This document shows, one piece after another, positions 1-10,064 of a stretch of 64,000 nt of DNA. The DNA comes from Burkholderiales bacterium (GTDB lineage: Bacteria > Pseudomonadota > Gammaproteobacteria > Burkholderiales > Burkholderiaceae_F). The notes below the pieces were generated by a model, which saw only the letters and a list, made by a program, of their open reading frames with translations, was not told the origin of the DNA and did not search any database. The stretch's first letter is position 1, and the number at the start of each line of letters is the position of its first letter. The stretch spans positions 2,383,979-2,447,978 of the forward strand of contig CP070661.1 of assembly GCA_020355165.1 (NCBI GenBank). The letters are read 5' to 3'. Made by a program: the position numbers and the translations under genes.

Positions 1-64
1 CCGGATAGCGCGTGCCGGCGGCAGACGCGAGACCGCCGGGATGCGCAGGAGCCTGCGCAGGTAA

Positions 65-1129
<1,065 letters not shown>

Positions 1130-1150
1130 CGCGGTGTCCGTGCAGGGTAT

Positions 1151-1999
1151 CTACTTCTCGGTGTCGACCAGGCCCTTGACGAACCACCGCTGCATCAGCA
1201 CGACCACCAGCGCCGGCGGCAGCATGGCGAGAATCGCGGTGGCCATCACCAGGTTCCACTCGGTCGCGGCGTCGCCGCCGACCATCATGCGCTTGATGCC
1301 GATCACCGTCGTGTACATCGACTCGTCGGTGGTGATCAGCAGCGGCCAGAGGTACTGGTTCCAGCCGTAGATGAACTGGATCACGAACAGCGCCGCCATG
1401 GTGGTCTTCGACAGCGGCAGCAGCACATCGCGGAAGAAGCGCATCGGGCCAGCGCCGTCGACGCGGGCCGCCTCGGCGAGCTCGTCGGGCACCGTCATGA
1501 AGAACTGGCGGAACAGGAAGGTCGCCGTGGCCGAGGCGATCAGCGGCAGCGTGAGGCCGGTGTAGGTGTTGAGCAGGCCGAGGTCGGCGATCACCTTGAA
1601 GGTCGGGATGATGCGCACTTCCACCGGCAGCATCAGGGTGATGAAGATCATCCAGAAGAAGAACATGCGCAGCGGAAAGCGGAAGTAGACGATCGCGAAT
1701 GCCGAGATGATCGAGATCGCGATCTTGCCTAGCGGGATCACCAGCGCCATCACGCTGCTGTTGATCAGCATCTGGGTCACCGCCGCCTTCGATCCCTTGG
1801 TCGACCCGGCGGTCAGGACCTGCGCGTAGTTCTCGACGAAGTGCCCGCCGGGGACGAGCGACATCGGCGTCTGCATGATCGCCTCGAGCGAGTGCGTCGA
1901 GGCGACGAACGTCACGTACAGGGGAAACGCGATCAGCAGGACGCCGGCGATCAGCGTGGCGTGCGAGAGGAAGGTCAGCCAGGGGCGGTTCTCGACCAT
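1151..1999 (-). CDS. ugpE: sn-glycerol-3-phosphate ABC transporter permease UgpE
   Basis: This is one of the two inner-membrane permeases of the Ugp importer. The 282-residue protein has about six hydrophobic segments, the first near residues 10-30. It carries the cytoplasmic EAA loop ([20 protein letters not shown]) that docks on the UgpC ATPase. It begins directly at the base following the ugpA stop codon, which suggests translational coupling. The length matches MalG/UgpE-family permeases. The assignment as UgpE rather than another sugar permease comes from its place between ugpA and ugpC and from the accompanying binding protein. Confidence 0.92.
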   Translation of the reverse strand: MVENRPWLTFLSHATLIAGVLLIAFPLYVTFVASTHSLEAIMQTPMSLVPGGHFVENYAQVLTAGSTKGSKAAVTQMLINSSVMALVIPLGKIAISIISAFAIVYFRFPLRMFFFWMIFITLMLPVEVRIIPTFKVIADLGLLNTYTGLTLPLIASATATFLFRQFFMTVPDELAEAARVDGAGPMRFFRDVLLPLSKTTMAALFVIQFIYGWNQYLWPLLITTDESMYTTVIGIKRMMVGGDAATEWNLVMATAILAMLPPALVVVLMQRWFVKGLVDTEK

Positions 2000-2881
2000 C
2001 TAGTACTGCACCTTTCTCTCGATGTAGCGGAACTGCACCACGGTGAGCGTGATCACGATGAACATCAGGATCACCGACTGCGCCGAGGAGCCGCCGAGGT
2101 CCGCCGCCTTGACCCCGTCGTGGTACACCTTGTAGACGAGGATCTGGGTGGCCTGGGCCGGCCCGCCCTCGGTGGTGGCATCGATCACGCCGAAGGTGTC
2201 GAAGAACGCATACACGACGTTGACCACCAGCAGGAAGAAGGTCGTCGGCGAAAGCAGCGGAAAGACCACGGTCCAGAACCGCCGCGTCGGGCCGGCGCCG
2301 TCGATCGCCGCTGCCTCGATCAGCGAGCGCGGGATCGACTGCAGCCCGGCGAGGAAGAACAGGAAGTTGTAGCTGATCTGCTTCCACACCGAGGCGATGA
2401 CCACCAGCGCCATCGCCTGGTCGCCGTGAACGACCCAGTTCCAGTCGATGCCGAGCCCCTTGAGCGCATAGGTCACGATGCCGATCGACGGCGCGAACAG
2501 GAAGGCCCAGAGCACGCCGGCCACGGCCGAGGCGACGGCATAGGGCCAGACGAGCAGCGTCTTGTAGGCGAGCGCTCCGCGCAGCACGCGGTCGGCCATC
2601 GAGGCGAGCAGCAGCGACAGCGCGATGCCGCTGAAGGCCACCAGAGCGCTGAATATCGCCGTGACCTTGAACGATGCCAGGTAGTTGTCGTCCCTGAACA
2701 GGGCGGCGAAGTTCTGCAGGCCGACGAACTGCGACTTCAGGCCGAACGCGTCCTGCAGCTGGAACGAGTACCACACCGCCTGCGCCGCCGGCCAGAAGAA
2801 GAAGATGACCGTGATCGCGATCTGCGGGGCCACCAGCACGTACGGCAGCCACGCTGAGCGGAAGACAACGCGCTTTTCCAT
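2000..2881 (-). CDS. ugpA: sn-glycerol-3-phosphate ABC transporter permease UgpA
   Basis: This is the second inner-membrane permease, partner of UgpE. The 293-residue protein has a positively charged N-terminus, a first membrane segment at about residues 12-35, about five further segments, and the EAA motif [20 protein letters not shown]. It is separated from ugpB by a 115-bp gap that contains a GC-rich palindrome. Abutting ugpE without a gap shows that the permeases are translated together. The family is MalF/UgpA. The start at 2881 ([11 protein letters not shown]) gives the expected length. Confidence 0.92.
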   Translation of the reverse strand: MEKRVVFRSAWLPYVLVAPQIAITVIFFFWPAAQAVWYSFQLQDAFGLKSQFVGLQNFAALFRDDNYLASFKVTAIFSALVAFSGIALSLLLASMADRVLRGALAYKTLLVWPYAVASAVAGVLWAFLFAPSIGIVTYALKGLGIDWNWVVHGDQAMALVVIASVWKQISYNFLFFLAGLQSIPRSLIEAAAIDGAGPTRRFWTVVFPLLSPTTFFLLVVNVVYAFFDTFGVIDATTEGGPAQATQILVYKVYHDGVKAADLGGSSAQSVILMFIVITLTVVQFRYIERKVQY

Positions 2882-2953
2882 CTTTCGACGGTGGCGAACG
2901 GCTCGCTCGACCGGGCGGCCGCGATGCTGCGGGCCGGCGGCGGGCGCCGCGGC

Positions 2954-2969
2954 GGGAACCCTGGTTCCC
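2954..2969. repeat. 16-bp palindrome between ugpB and ugpA
   Basis: GGGAACC at 2954-2960 and GGTTCCC at 2963-2969 are perfect inverted arms separated by only CT. The element lies in the 115-bp gap after the ugpB stop codon and before ugpA. Such 3' hairpins often stabilise the binding-protein part of ABC operon messages so that it is made in excess. Alternatively the palindrome is a protein-binding site. Both roles are inferences; only the symmetry is seen. Confidence 0.4.
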
Positions 2970-2996
2970 TGCTGGCCGCGACGCCCCTCGCAGGCG

Positions 2997-4313
2997 CTAC
3001 TTGTTGGCCGCCTCGAACTGCCGCAGGATCTCGTTGCCGCGCTTGACCGCGTCGTCGAGCGCCGTCTTGGGGTCCTTCTTGCCGGCGAACACTGCCTCCA
3101 TCTCCTCCTCGATCACCGTGCGCCCCTGCACGAAGTTGCCGAAGCGCAGGCCCTTGGAGTTTTCCGTCGGCGCGTGCAGGGTCAGCTGCTTGATCGGCAT
3201 GTCCATGCCCGGGTTCTTGTCGTAGAAGCCCGACTTGCGCGTCATCTCGTAGGCCGCCAGCGTGATCGGCACGTAGCCGGTGCCGGTGTGCCACTCCATC
3301 TGTATCTCGGGCTGCGACAGGAAGGAGAGGAACTGCGCCACGCCCTTGTACTCAACCGGCTTCTTGCCGCCCATCACCCACAGCGACGCGCCGCCGATGA
3401 TCGAGTTCTGCGGCGCGCCCTTCACGTCATCGTGGTAGGGCAGCATGTTCGCCGACCAGTCCACCTTCGCCGCCTTGACGATGCCGCCGATGGCGCTCGA
3501 GCTGCCGGTGAACATCGCGCATTCGCCGCCCGAGAACTTGGCGTCGCCCTGGCTGGTGCGGCCGGCATAGGTGAACATCCCCTTCTTGGCCATGTCGGCG
3601 AGCATCGACAGGTGCCTGACGTGCAGCGGCGAATTGACCGAGAACTGGGTGTCGAGGCCGCCCATGCCGTTCTGCTTGGTGCCGATCGGCACGTTGTGCC
3701 AGGCGCTGAAGTTCTCGATGTGCACCCACGACGGCCAGCTCGTCGTGTAGACGCACTCCTGCCCCGCCGCCTTCAGCTTCTCGCCCGCGGCAATGACTTC
3801 CTTCCACGTCTTCGGCGGCTTGTTCGGATCGAGCCCCGCCTTCTTGAACGCGTCCTTGTTGATGTAGAACAGCGACGTCGAGCTGTTGAACGGCAGCGAC
3901 AGCATGTTGCCCTGCAGATCGGTGTAGTAGCCGGTCACCGTCGGCAGGTAGGCCTTCGGGTCGAAGGTGGTCCCGGAGTCCTTCATCACGGTGGCGACCG
4001 GAACGATCGCCCCCTTGGCCGCCATCATGGTCGCCGTGCCGACTTCGAACACCTGCAGGATGTGCGGCGCATTGCCGGCCCGGAAGGCGGCGATCGCCGC
4101 CGTCATCGACTCCGGATACGAGCCCTTGTAGGTCGGAACGACCTTGTAGTCCTTCTGGCCGGCGTTGAACTTTTCGGCCAGCGCATTGAGCTTCTCGCCG
4201 AGCGCGCCGCCCATCGAGTGCCACCACTGGATTTCCGTCTGCGCCTGGGCGGCTGGAACGACGGCGACGGACAGCGCGGCGGCGATCGCCGCGAAAAGAC
4301 GTTTGCGTAGCAT
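2997..4313 (-). CDS. ugpB: sn-glycerol-3-phosphate periplasmic binding protein UgpB
   Basis: This periplasmic receptor captures sn-glycerol-3-phosphate and delivers it to UgpA/UgpE. The 438-residue protein begins with a Sec signal peptide (MLRKRLF, hydrophobic core, likely cleavage after AQA at residue 24). The mature part is typical of family 1 extracellular solute-binding proteins, starting [12 protein letters not shown], and has the long conserved body expected of UgpB. A strong ribosome-binding site AGGAGG lies five bases before the ATG (4318-4323). It is the first gene of the ugpBAEC operon and is divergent from ubiA. Confidence 0.94.
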   Translation of the reverse strand: MLRKRLFAAIAAALSVAVVPAAQAQTEIQWWHSMGGALGEKLNALAEKFNAGQKDYKVVPTYKGSYPESMTAAIAAFRAGNAPHILQVFEVGTATMMAAKGAIVPVATVMKDSGTTFDPKAYLPTVTGYYTDLQGNMLSLPFNSSTSLFYINKDAFKKAGLDPNKPPKTWKEVIAAGEKLKAAGQECVYTTSWPSWVHIENFSAWHNVPIGTKQNGMGGLDTQFSVNSPLHVRHLSMLADMAKKGMFTYAGRTSQGDAKFSGGECAMFTGSSSAIGGIVKAAKVDWSANMLPYHDDVKGAPQNSIIGGASLWVMGGKKPVEYKGVAQFLSFLSQPEIQMEWHTGTGYVPITLAAYEMTRKSGFYDKNPGMDMPIKQLTLHAPTENSKGLRFGNFVQGRTVIEEEMEAVFAGKKDPKTALDDAVKRGNEILRQFEAANK

Positions 4314-4349
4314 CGGGTCCTCCTCTGTTGATCCGGATTTGTTCTGCTT

Positions 4350-4396
4350 GGTCGCGACCGGGTTGCTACGATACTTTGGTCGGCTGCCGGGCGCAA
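4350..4396 (-). promoter_or_regulatory. candidate ugpB promoter with overlapping palindrome
   Basis: Reading the minus strand, TTGCGC (4391-4396) is followed after exactly 17 bases by TATCGT (4368-4373), a plausible sigma-70 pair about 50 bp before the ugpB start. Just downstream of the -10 lies the perfect 10-bp palindrome GGTCGCGACC (4350-4359), where a repressor could sit. I see no clear Pho box, so phosphate control as in E. coli is not supported by sequence. The matches are only partial. Confidence 0.4.
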
Positions 4397-4435
4397 AGCC
4401 GCCTCCGGCGGTCGGGCCGTGACGCCGATCGAACG

Positions 4436-5299
4436 ATGCCGCCTGCCGAGCGCCTGCTGCTGTATGCCCGCCTGATCCGCTTCGACAAGCCGGTCGGCAC
4501 CCTGCTGCTGCTGTGGCCGACGCTGACCGCCCTTTGGATCGCCGCCGAGGGCGTGCCGCAGGCGCTGCACCTGGCGATCTTCTGCCTTGGCACGCTTTTC
4601 ATGCGCTCGGCCGGCTGCGCGGTGAACGACGTCTTCGACCGCGACTTCGACGGCCACGTCAAGCGCACCGCCGAGCGCGTGGTGGCCAGCGGCCGGGTGT
4701 CGCCGGCCGAGGCGTGGGCGGTCGGCCTGCTGCTGATCGGTGCCTCGGCGCTGCTGCTGATCCCGCTGAACGCGCCGACCTTCGGGCTGGCGGTGCTCGG
4801 CGCGCTGGTCGCGCTGAGCTATCCGCTGTTCAAGCGCTTCTTCCCGCTGCCGCAGGCCTGGCTGGCGATCGCCTTCTCGTTCGGCATCCCGATGGCCTTC
4901 GCCGCCGTGCGCGGCGAGGTCGGGGTGATCGGCTGGTGGCTGTTCGCGGCCAACCTGTTCTGGGTGGTGGCCTACGACACCGAGTACGCGATGGTCGACC
5001 GCGACGACGACCTGCGCATCGGCCTTCGCTCCTCGGCGATCCTGTTCGGCCGCGCCGACGTGGCGGCGGTGATCGGCTGTTACGCGGCCCATCTGCTGCT
5101 GCTCGCCGCGATCGGCGTGGTGATGCGCTTTGGCTGGCCGTTCTATCTCGGCTGGGCGGCGGCGGCGGCGATCGCCGCCTATCACTTCGTGCTGATCCGC
5201 CATCGCCGGCGCGACGAGTGCTTCCGCGCCTTCCGCCACAACCAGTGGCTGGGGCTGGCGGTGTTCGCCGGCGTGGCCGGCCACTACGCGCTCGGCTAG
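4436..5299 (+). CDS. ubiA: 4-hydroxybenzoate polyprenyltransferase UbiA
   Basis: This integral membrane enzyme attaches the polyprenyl tail to 4-hydroxybenzoate, the second step of ubiquinone synthesis. The 287-residue protein shows both Asp-rich prenyl-diphosphate/Mg sites, [15 protein letters not shown] and [13 protein letters not shown], set among about eight hydrophobic segments. I chose ATG 4436 ([19 protein letters not shown]) rather than the in-frame ATG at 4328. Homologues begin near this point, and the upstream 36 residues are Arg/Cys-rich and unlike the family. It is convergent with proC with a 4-bp gap. Confidence 0.94.
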   Translation: MPPAERLLLYARLIRFDKPVGTLLLLWPTLTALWIAAEGVPQALHLAIFCLGTLFMRSAGCAVNDVFDRDFDGHVKRTAERVVASGRVSPAEAWAVGLLLIGASALLLIPLNAPTFGLAVLGALVALSYPLFKRFFPLPQAWLAIAFSFGIPMAFAAVRGEVGVIGWWLFAANLFWVVAYDTEYAMVDRDDDLRIGLRSSAILFGRADVAAVIGCYAAHLLLLAAIGVVMRFGWPFYLGWAAAAAIAAYHFVLIRHRRRDECFRAFRHNQWLGLAVFAGVAGHYALG

Positions 5300-5303
5300 G
5301 GCG

Positions 5304-6113
5304 CTACTGGCGGCCGAACTCCTCGCCCATTTCGCGGGCCCGCCGGTGGGCGGCGTGCACCGCCTCGACGATCCGCGCTTCGACCGCGTTCGACTCCAGC
5401 CACGACAGCGCGGCTGCGGTCGTCCCGCCCTTGGAGGTGACACGCTGGCGCAGCGTCTGCAGCGGCTCGGAGGAGTCGGCCGCCAGCTGCGCCGCGCCGG
5501 CGAAGGTCTGCACCGCGAGCTGGCGCGCCTGGCCTTCGGTCAGTCCCAGCTCGGTGCCGGCGCGGGCGAGCGCCTCGATGAAGTAGAACACGTAGGCGGG
5601 CCCGCTGCCGGAGACCGCGGTGACCGCATCGAGCTGGTCCTCGTCGTCGAACCAGACCACGTCGCCCACCGCGCGCAGGACCGACTCGGCCAGCTCGCGG
5701 CCCGCGCCTTCGACCTGTGCCGTGGCCGCCATGCCGGTGACGCCGCGGCCGATCAGGGCCGGGGTGTTGGGCATGGTGCGCACGATCGCGCCCGTGCCGA
5801 GCCAGCGGGCGATGTCCACCGAGCGGATGCCGGCGGCCACCGAGACCACCAGCGGCCGGCCGATGTGCGGCCGCGCCGCCGCGCAGGCCTCGCGCATCGA
5901 CTGCGGCTTCACCGCCAGCACCAGCGCGCCGGCTTCCTGCAGCCTCGCATCGGGCGCCGTCGCCGCGGCGATGCCGAACTGCCGCTGCAGCTGCGCGCAG
6001 CGCTCGCCGTCGATCTCCACCACGAAAAGGTCGGCGGCCGGGCGGCCCGCGCGCAGCAGCCCGGCGATCAGCGCCGCCGCCATGTTGCCGCCACCGACGA
6101 AGGCGATCTTCAT
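5304..6113 (-). CDS. proC: pyrroline-5-carboxylate reductase ProC
   Basis: ProC reduces 1-pyrroline-5-carboxylate to proline with NAD(P)H in the cytoplasm, the last step of proline synthesis. The 269-residue protein begins MKIAFVGGGNMAAALIAGLL with the Rossmann glycine pattern at residues 7-12. It has the internal family segments VKPQSM and RTMPNTPA, and the C-terminal dimer region with SGSGPAYVF and TSKGGTT. Its start overlaps the yggS stop by four bases. proA, an earlier step of the same pathway, is about 6 kb away in this window. Confidence 0.96.
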   Translation of the reverse strand: MKIAFVGGGNMAAALIAGLLRAGRPAADLFVVEIDGERCAQLQRQFGIAAATAPDARLQEAGALVLAVKPQSMREACAAARPHIGRPLVVSVAAGIRSVDIARWLGTGAIVRTMPNTPALIGRGVTGMAATAQVEGAGRELAESVLRAVGDVVWFDDEDQLDAVTAVSGSGPAYVFYFIEALARAGTELGLTEGQARQLAVQTFAGAAQLAADSSEPLQTLRQRVTSKGGTTAAALSWLESNAVEARIVEAVHAAHRRAREMGEEFGRQ

Positions 6114-6823
6114 CTGACCCGTTCTCCGAACAGCGCCGTGCCGACGCGGACCATGGTCGCTCCCTGCCCGATGGCCGCCTCCAGGTCGGCCGACATGCCC
6201 ATCGACAGCGTATCCCAGTCGGCAAAGCCGGCGGCCCGCTGCTCGTCGAACAACGCCTTCATCGCCGCCAGGGGGGCGCGCTGCCGCTGCGGGTCGTCGG
6301 TCGGCTCCGGGACCGCCATCAGCCCGCGCAGGCGCAGCCGCGGCAGTGCGGCGACGGCACGGGCCAGCGCCGGCAGTTCGCCGGGCGCCACCCCGCTCTT
6401 GCTGGCCTCACCGCTGATGTTGACCTGCAGCAGCACGTTCAGCGGCGGCAGGTGCGCCGGCCGCTGCTCCGACAGGCGCTGGGCGATCTTCAGCCGCTCG
6501 ACCGACTGCACCCAGTCGAAGTGCTCGGCGATCGGCCGGGTCTTGTTGCTCTGGATCGGGCCGACGAAGTGCCACACCAGCGGCAGGCCGGGCGCGGCGG
6601 CACGGACCGCCTCGATCTTGGCCAGGGCCTCCTGCAGGTAGTTCTCGCCGAAATGCCGCTGGCCGCAGCGCGCCAGCGCCAGCACGGCCTCGGCCGGGAA
6701 GGTCTTGCTGACGGCGACCAGGGTGACCGACTCGGTCGGCCGCCCCGCCCGACGGGCGGCGGCAGTAATCCGTTCAGACAACGATGTAAGGTTGGCTTGC
6801 AAGTGCTTGTCCGAACTGGACAT
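6110..6823 (-). CDS. yggS: YggS/PLPBP family pyridoxal-phosphate homeostasis protein
   Basis: This PLP-binding protein buffers vitamin B6 and influences amino-acid and keto-acid pools. It has no established catalytic activity. The 237-residue protein has a single alanine-racemase-type barrel. The PLP lysine is K40 in VTLVAVSKTFP. Other family landmarks are HFGENYLQE, WHFVGPIQSNK and LSMGMSADLEAAI. It is coupled to proC by a 4-bp ATGA overlap and is divergent from pilT, an arrangement that recurs in beta- and gammaproteobacteria. Confidence 0.94.
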   Translation of the reverse strand: MSSSDKHLQANLTSLSERITAAARRAGRPTESVTLVAVSKTFPAEAVLALARCGQRHFGENYLQEALAKIEAVRAAAPGLPLVWHFVGPIQSNKTRPIAEHFDWVQSVERLKIAQRLSEQRPAHLPPLNVLLQVNISGEASKSGVAPGELPALARAVAALPRLRLRGLMAVPEPTDDPQRQRAPLAAMKALFDEQRAAGFADWDTLSMGMSADLEAAIGQGATMVRVGTALFGERVR

Positions 6824-6940
6824 AATCGATTCGCTCTCGGCCGACCGCGGGAAAGTCCTTCAATGCAACGGGCTGAGCGGGAAGCGGGCGCTCGCTGCAA
6901 CCGCTTCGGGCCGAGTCATCGCATGCTGCCGGACGCCTAA

Positions 6941-7984
6941 ATGGACATCTCCGAACTGCTCGCATTCTCCGTCAAGAACAAGGCGTCGGACCTGCACCTG
7001 TCCTCCGGCCTGCCGCCGATGATCCGCGTGCACGGCGACGTGCGGCGCATCAACCTGCCGCCGCTGGAGCACAAGGACGTGCACGCGATGATCTACGACA
7101 TCATGAACGACCAGCAGCGCAAGCACTACGACGACACGTACGACGTCGACTTCTCGTTCGGGCTGCCGGGACTGGCGCGCTTCCGCGTCAACGCCTTCAT
7201 GCAGGACCGGGGCGCCGCCGCCGTGCTGCGGACGATCCCCTCGCGCGTGCTGTCGCTGGAGGAACTGGCGACGCCGAAGAGCTTCGCCGACTTCTCGATG
7301 AAGCCGCGCGGCCTGGTGCTGGTGACCGGGCCGACCGGCTCGGGCAAGTCGACCACGCTGGCGGCGATGCTCGACCACGTCAACAGCAACGTGCAGGGGC
7401 ACGTGCTGACGGTCGAGGACCCGATCGAGTTCGTGCACGAGCCGCGCAAGTGCGTCATCAACCAGCGCGAGGTCGGGCCGCACACGCTGTCGTTCGCCAA
7501 CGCGCTGCGGGCGGCGCTGCGCGAGGACCCGGACGTGATCCTGGTCGGCGAACTGCGCGACCTGGAGACGATCCGCCTGGCGCTGACCGCCGCCGAGACG
7601 GGGCACCTGGTGCTCGGCACGCTGCACACCTCGTCGGCGGCCAAGACGATCGACCGCATGGTCGACGTGTTCCCGGCGGCGGAGAAGGAGATGGTGCGGG
7701 CGATGCTGTCCGAGTCGCTGGTGGCGGTGATCTCGCAGACGCTGATGAAACGCAAGGACGGCACCGGCCGCATCGCGGCGCACGAGATCATGGTCGGCAC
7801 GCCGGCCATCCGCAACCTGATCCGCGAGAACAAGGTCGCGCAGATGTATTCGATGATCCAGACCGGCGCCCAGTTCGGCATGCAGACCCTGGACCAGTGC
7901 CTGCTCGACCTGGTCCGCCGCAACACGATCTCGCACGGCGAGGCGCGCGCCTACGCCAAGCAGCCGGAGGCGTTCGTCGGCTAA
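6941..7984 (+). CDS. pilT: type IV pilus retraction ATPase PilT
   Basis: PilT is the hexameric cytoplasmic ATPase that depolymerises type IV pili and drives twitching. The 347-residue protein has an N-terminal PAS-like domain (about 1-100) and a RecA-like domain with Walker A GPTGSGKST at 130-138. It also has the Asp and His boxes (DPDVILVGELRD, GHLVLGTLHT) and the C-terminal AIRNLIRE retraction motif. The length matches PilT (about 345). It lies 117 bp from the divergent yggS start, so its promoter must be in that gap, and 99 bp before pilU. Confidence 0.97.
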   Translation: MDISELLAFSVKNKASDLHLSSGLPPMIRVHGDVRRINLPPLEHKDVHAMIYDIMNDQQRKHYDDTYDVDFSFGLPGLARFRVNAFMQDRGAAAVLRTIPSRVLSLEELATPKSFADFSMKPRGLVLVTGPTGSGKSTTLAAMLDHVNSNVQGHVLTVEDPIEFVHEPRKCVINQREVGPHTLSFANALRAALREDPDVILVGELRDLETIRLALTAAETGHLVLGTLHTSSAAKTIDRMVDVFPAAEKEMVRAMLSESLVAVISQTLMKRKDGTGRIAAHEIMVGTPAIRNLIRENKVAQMYSMIQTGAQFGMQTLDQCLLDLVRRNTISHGEARAYAKQPEAFVG

Positions 7985-8083
7985 CCGAGTTTGCGAAACG
8001 CGCCGTCGCTCCGCCCCCTCGAGCCGGGGGCGAGGCAAGGCGATTGACACCGCCGCGCCGATGCGCGGAAGCACGAGGGACCT

Positions 8084-9226
8084 ATGGATCGCGACCAGGC
8101 AGTCCGCTTCATCCACGACCTGCTGAAGCTGCTGATCAGCAAGAAGGGCTCCGACCTGTTCCTGACCGCCGAGTTTCCGCCGGCGTTCAAGGTCGACGGC
8201 CGGGTCACGCCGGTGTCGAACCAGCCGCTGACGGCACAGCACACGGCCGAGCTGGTGCGGGCGATCATGAACGACCGCCAGGCGGCGGAGTTCGAGTCCA
8301 CCCGCGAGTGCAACTTCGCGATCAGCCCCACCGGCATCGGCCGCTTCCGCGTCTCCGCCTTCGTGCAGCAGGGCAACGTCGGCATCGTCTTCCGCGTGAT
8401 CGCCGACAAGATCCCCACCTCGGAGGAGCTGAACCTGCCGCCGATCGTCAACGACCTGGCGATGGCCAAGCGCGGCATCGTGATGATGGTCGGCGCCACC
8501 GGCTGCGGCAAGTCGACCACCCTGGCGGCGATGGTCGGTTACCGCAACGAGAACAGCCAGGGCCACATCATCACCATCGAGGACCCGGTCGAATACGTGC
8601 ACCATCACCGCAACTGCATCGTCACCCACCGCGACATCGGGGTCGACTGCGAGAGCTGGCAGGTGGCGCTGAAGAACACGCTGCGGCAGGCGCCGGACGT
8701 GATCCTGATCGGCGAGGTGCGCGAGCGCGAGACGATGGAGCACGCGATCGCCTTCGCCGAGACCGGCCACCTGGTGATGTGCACGCTGCACGCCAACTCG
8801 ACCAACCAGGCGCTCGACCGGGTGGTCAACTTCTTCCCCGAGGAGAAGCGCCAGCAGCTGCTGATGGACCTGTCGCTGAACCTGCGGGCGATGATTTCGC
8901 AGCGGCTGATCGCCTTCAAGGACCGCAAGGGCCGGATCCCGGCGGTCGAGGTCATGCTCAACTCGCCGCTGATCCAGGAGCTGATCTTCAAGGGCGAGGT
9001 GCCGGAGATCCGCGAGGTGATGAAGCGCAGCCGCGAGCAGGGCATGCAGACGTTCGACCAGGCGCTGTTCGACCTGCACGAGTCCGGTCTGATCTCCTAC
9101 GAGGATGCGCTGCGCAACGCCGACTCGGTCAACGACCTGCGCCTGCAGATCAAGCTGAACTCGAAGCTGTACGGCGGCGTGGCCGAACTGCAGCGCGGCA
9201 TCGAGCATCTCGGGCTGACCGAGTAG
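8084..9226 (+). CDS. pilU: type IV pilus retraction ATPase PilU
   Basis: PilU is the PilT paralogue that assists forceful pilus retraction and depends on PilT. The 380-residue protein has Walker A GATGCGKST at 137-145, Asp box DVILIGEVRERETMEHA and His box GHLVMCTLHANSTNQAL. The C-terminal extension of about 30 residues beyond the PilT end is typical of PilU. The start ATG is preceded by the purine stretch cacgaggg. It is tandem with pilT. The minor-pilin operon of this window lies about 25 kb away. Confidence 0.95.
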   Translation: MDRDQAVRFIHDLLKLLISKKGSDLFLTAEFPPAFKVDGRVTPVSNQPLTAQHTAELVRAIMNDRQAAEFESTRECNFAISPTGIGRFRVSAFVQQGNVGIVFRVIADKIPTSEELNLPPIVNDLAMAKRGIVMMVGATGCGKSTTLAAMVGYRNENSQGHIITIEDPVEYVHHHRNCIVTHRDIGVDCESWQVALKNTLRQAPDVILIGEVRERETMEHAIAFAETGHLVMCTLHANSTNQALDRVVNFFPEEKRQQLLMDLSLNLRAMISQRLIAFKDRKGRIPAVEVMLNSPLIQELIFKGEVPEIREVMKRSREQGMQTFDQALFDLHESGLISYEDALRNADSVNDLRLQIKLNSKLYGGVAELQRGIEHLGLTE

Positions 9227-9384
9227 CGTCCGGCCGCAGCGGCGGCCCCGGCGCCGCCGGCCCGCCTTTGCGGGGCCGGTGCGTCGCGAGGCGGCGTCGG
9301 CCGCTGCAGGCGGGCTATGATCTTCGCCTCGGCCGCATCGCCCTCGCGCGCCGGCCGCCTCGATCGCCCCGAACATCGTCCGCC

Positions 9385-9867
9385 ATGGCTTCCGTCTACG
9401 ACTTCTCCGCCACGACCATCGACGGCAAGAAGCGCAAGCTCGCCGATTACAAGGGCAAGGTGCTGCTGATCGTCAACACGGCGAGCAAGTGCGGCTTCAC
9501 GCCGCAGTACAAGGGGCTCGAGGCGCTGTACGAGGAATACGGCAAGCGCGGCTTCGCCGTGCTCGGCTTTCCGAGCAACCAGTTCGGCCAGCAGGAGCCG
9601 GGTCCGGAGTCGGAGATCGCCGAGTTCTGCGAAATGAACTTCGGCGTCACCTTCCCGCTGTTCGCCAAGGTCGACGTCAACGGCGAGACGGCGCACCCGC
9701 TGTACAAGTACCTGACCAAGGCCAGGCCGGGCCTGCTCGGCTCGCAGGTCATCAAGTGGAACTTCACCAAGTTCCTGGTCGACCGCCACGGCCACGTGGT
9801 CAAGCGCTACGCGCCGACCACCGAGCCGAAGGAAATCGCCGCCGACATCGAAGAGCTGCTCGGCTAG
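9385..9867 (+). CDS. glutathione peroxidase family thiol peroxidase
   Basis: This small cytoplasmic or periplasm-facing peroxidase reduces H2O2 or organic hydroperoxides. In most bacteria it uses thioredoxin rather than glutathione. The 160-residue protein has peroxidatic Cys36 (NTASKCGFTPQY) in place of selenocysteine. It also has the catalytic tetrad partners Gln70 (SNQFGQQEPG), Trp125 and Asn126 (KWNFTKFLVD). The GPx signature GFPSNQFG is intact. The start at 9385 (MASVYDF) gives the standard length with no signal peptide. It stands alone after pilU. Confidence 0.93.
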   Translation: MASVYDFSATTIDGKKRKLADYKGKVLLIVNTASKCGFTPQYKGLEALYEEYGKRGFAVLGFPSNQFGQQEPGPESEIAEFCEMNFGVTFPLFAKVDVNGETAHPLYKYLTKARPGLLGSQVIKWNFTKFLVDRHGHVVKRYAPTTEPKEIAADIEELLG

Positions 9868-9883
9868 GCAGCCGGGCGACGGG

Positions 9884-10033
9884 CCGACGATCCACCTGCT
9901 CGAGCTCGACACCGGGGCTCGGGTGCCTGGCGTGACGGCGGCGCAGATCGCCGGGCACGCCGAGGCGGCGAAGAAGGGCTGTCCGGTGTCGAAGGCGCGG
10001 GCCGGGCCGGAGATCCGGCGCAACGCCGGGCTG
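9884..10033 (+). pseudogene. decayed C-terminal fragment of an OsmC/Ohr-type peroxidase
   Basis: Plus-strand translation in the frame containing 9923 reads IHLLELDTGARVPGV, then about 20 residues, then KKGCPVSKARAGPEIRRNAGL. This resembles the end of OsmC family proteins: a beta strand, VPGI/V, an alpha helix, then the resolving-cysteine motif CPVS(K/Q)AL and a last strand. Only about 50 residues are present. There is no start, no N-terminal half with the peroxidatic Cys, and no family-like stop, since the frame runs on into the opposite-strand methyltransferase. I read it as a remnant left by deletion next to the gpx gene. A chance resemblance is unlikely given the CPVSK context, but I could not align it. 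Confidence 0.6.
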
Positions 10034-10064
10034 CCCGCCTGGGCTTGCCCGGCCGGCGTGGCGC

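Noticed and set aside
7126-7926. 266-codon antisense frame opposite pilT
   Set aside because: Ser/Arg-rich translation with no motif, fully inside a well-supported gene.
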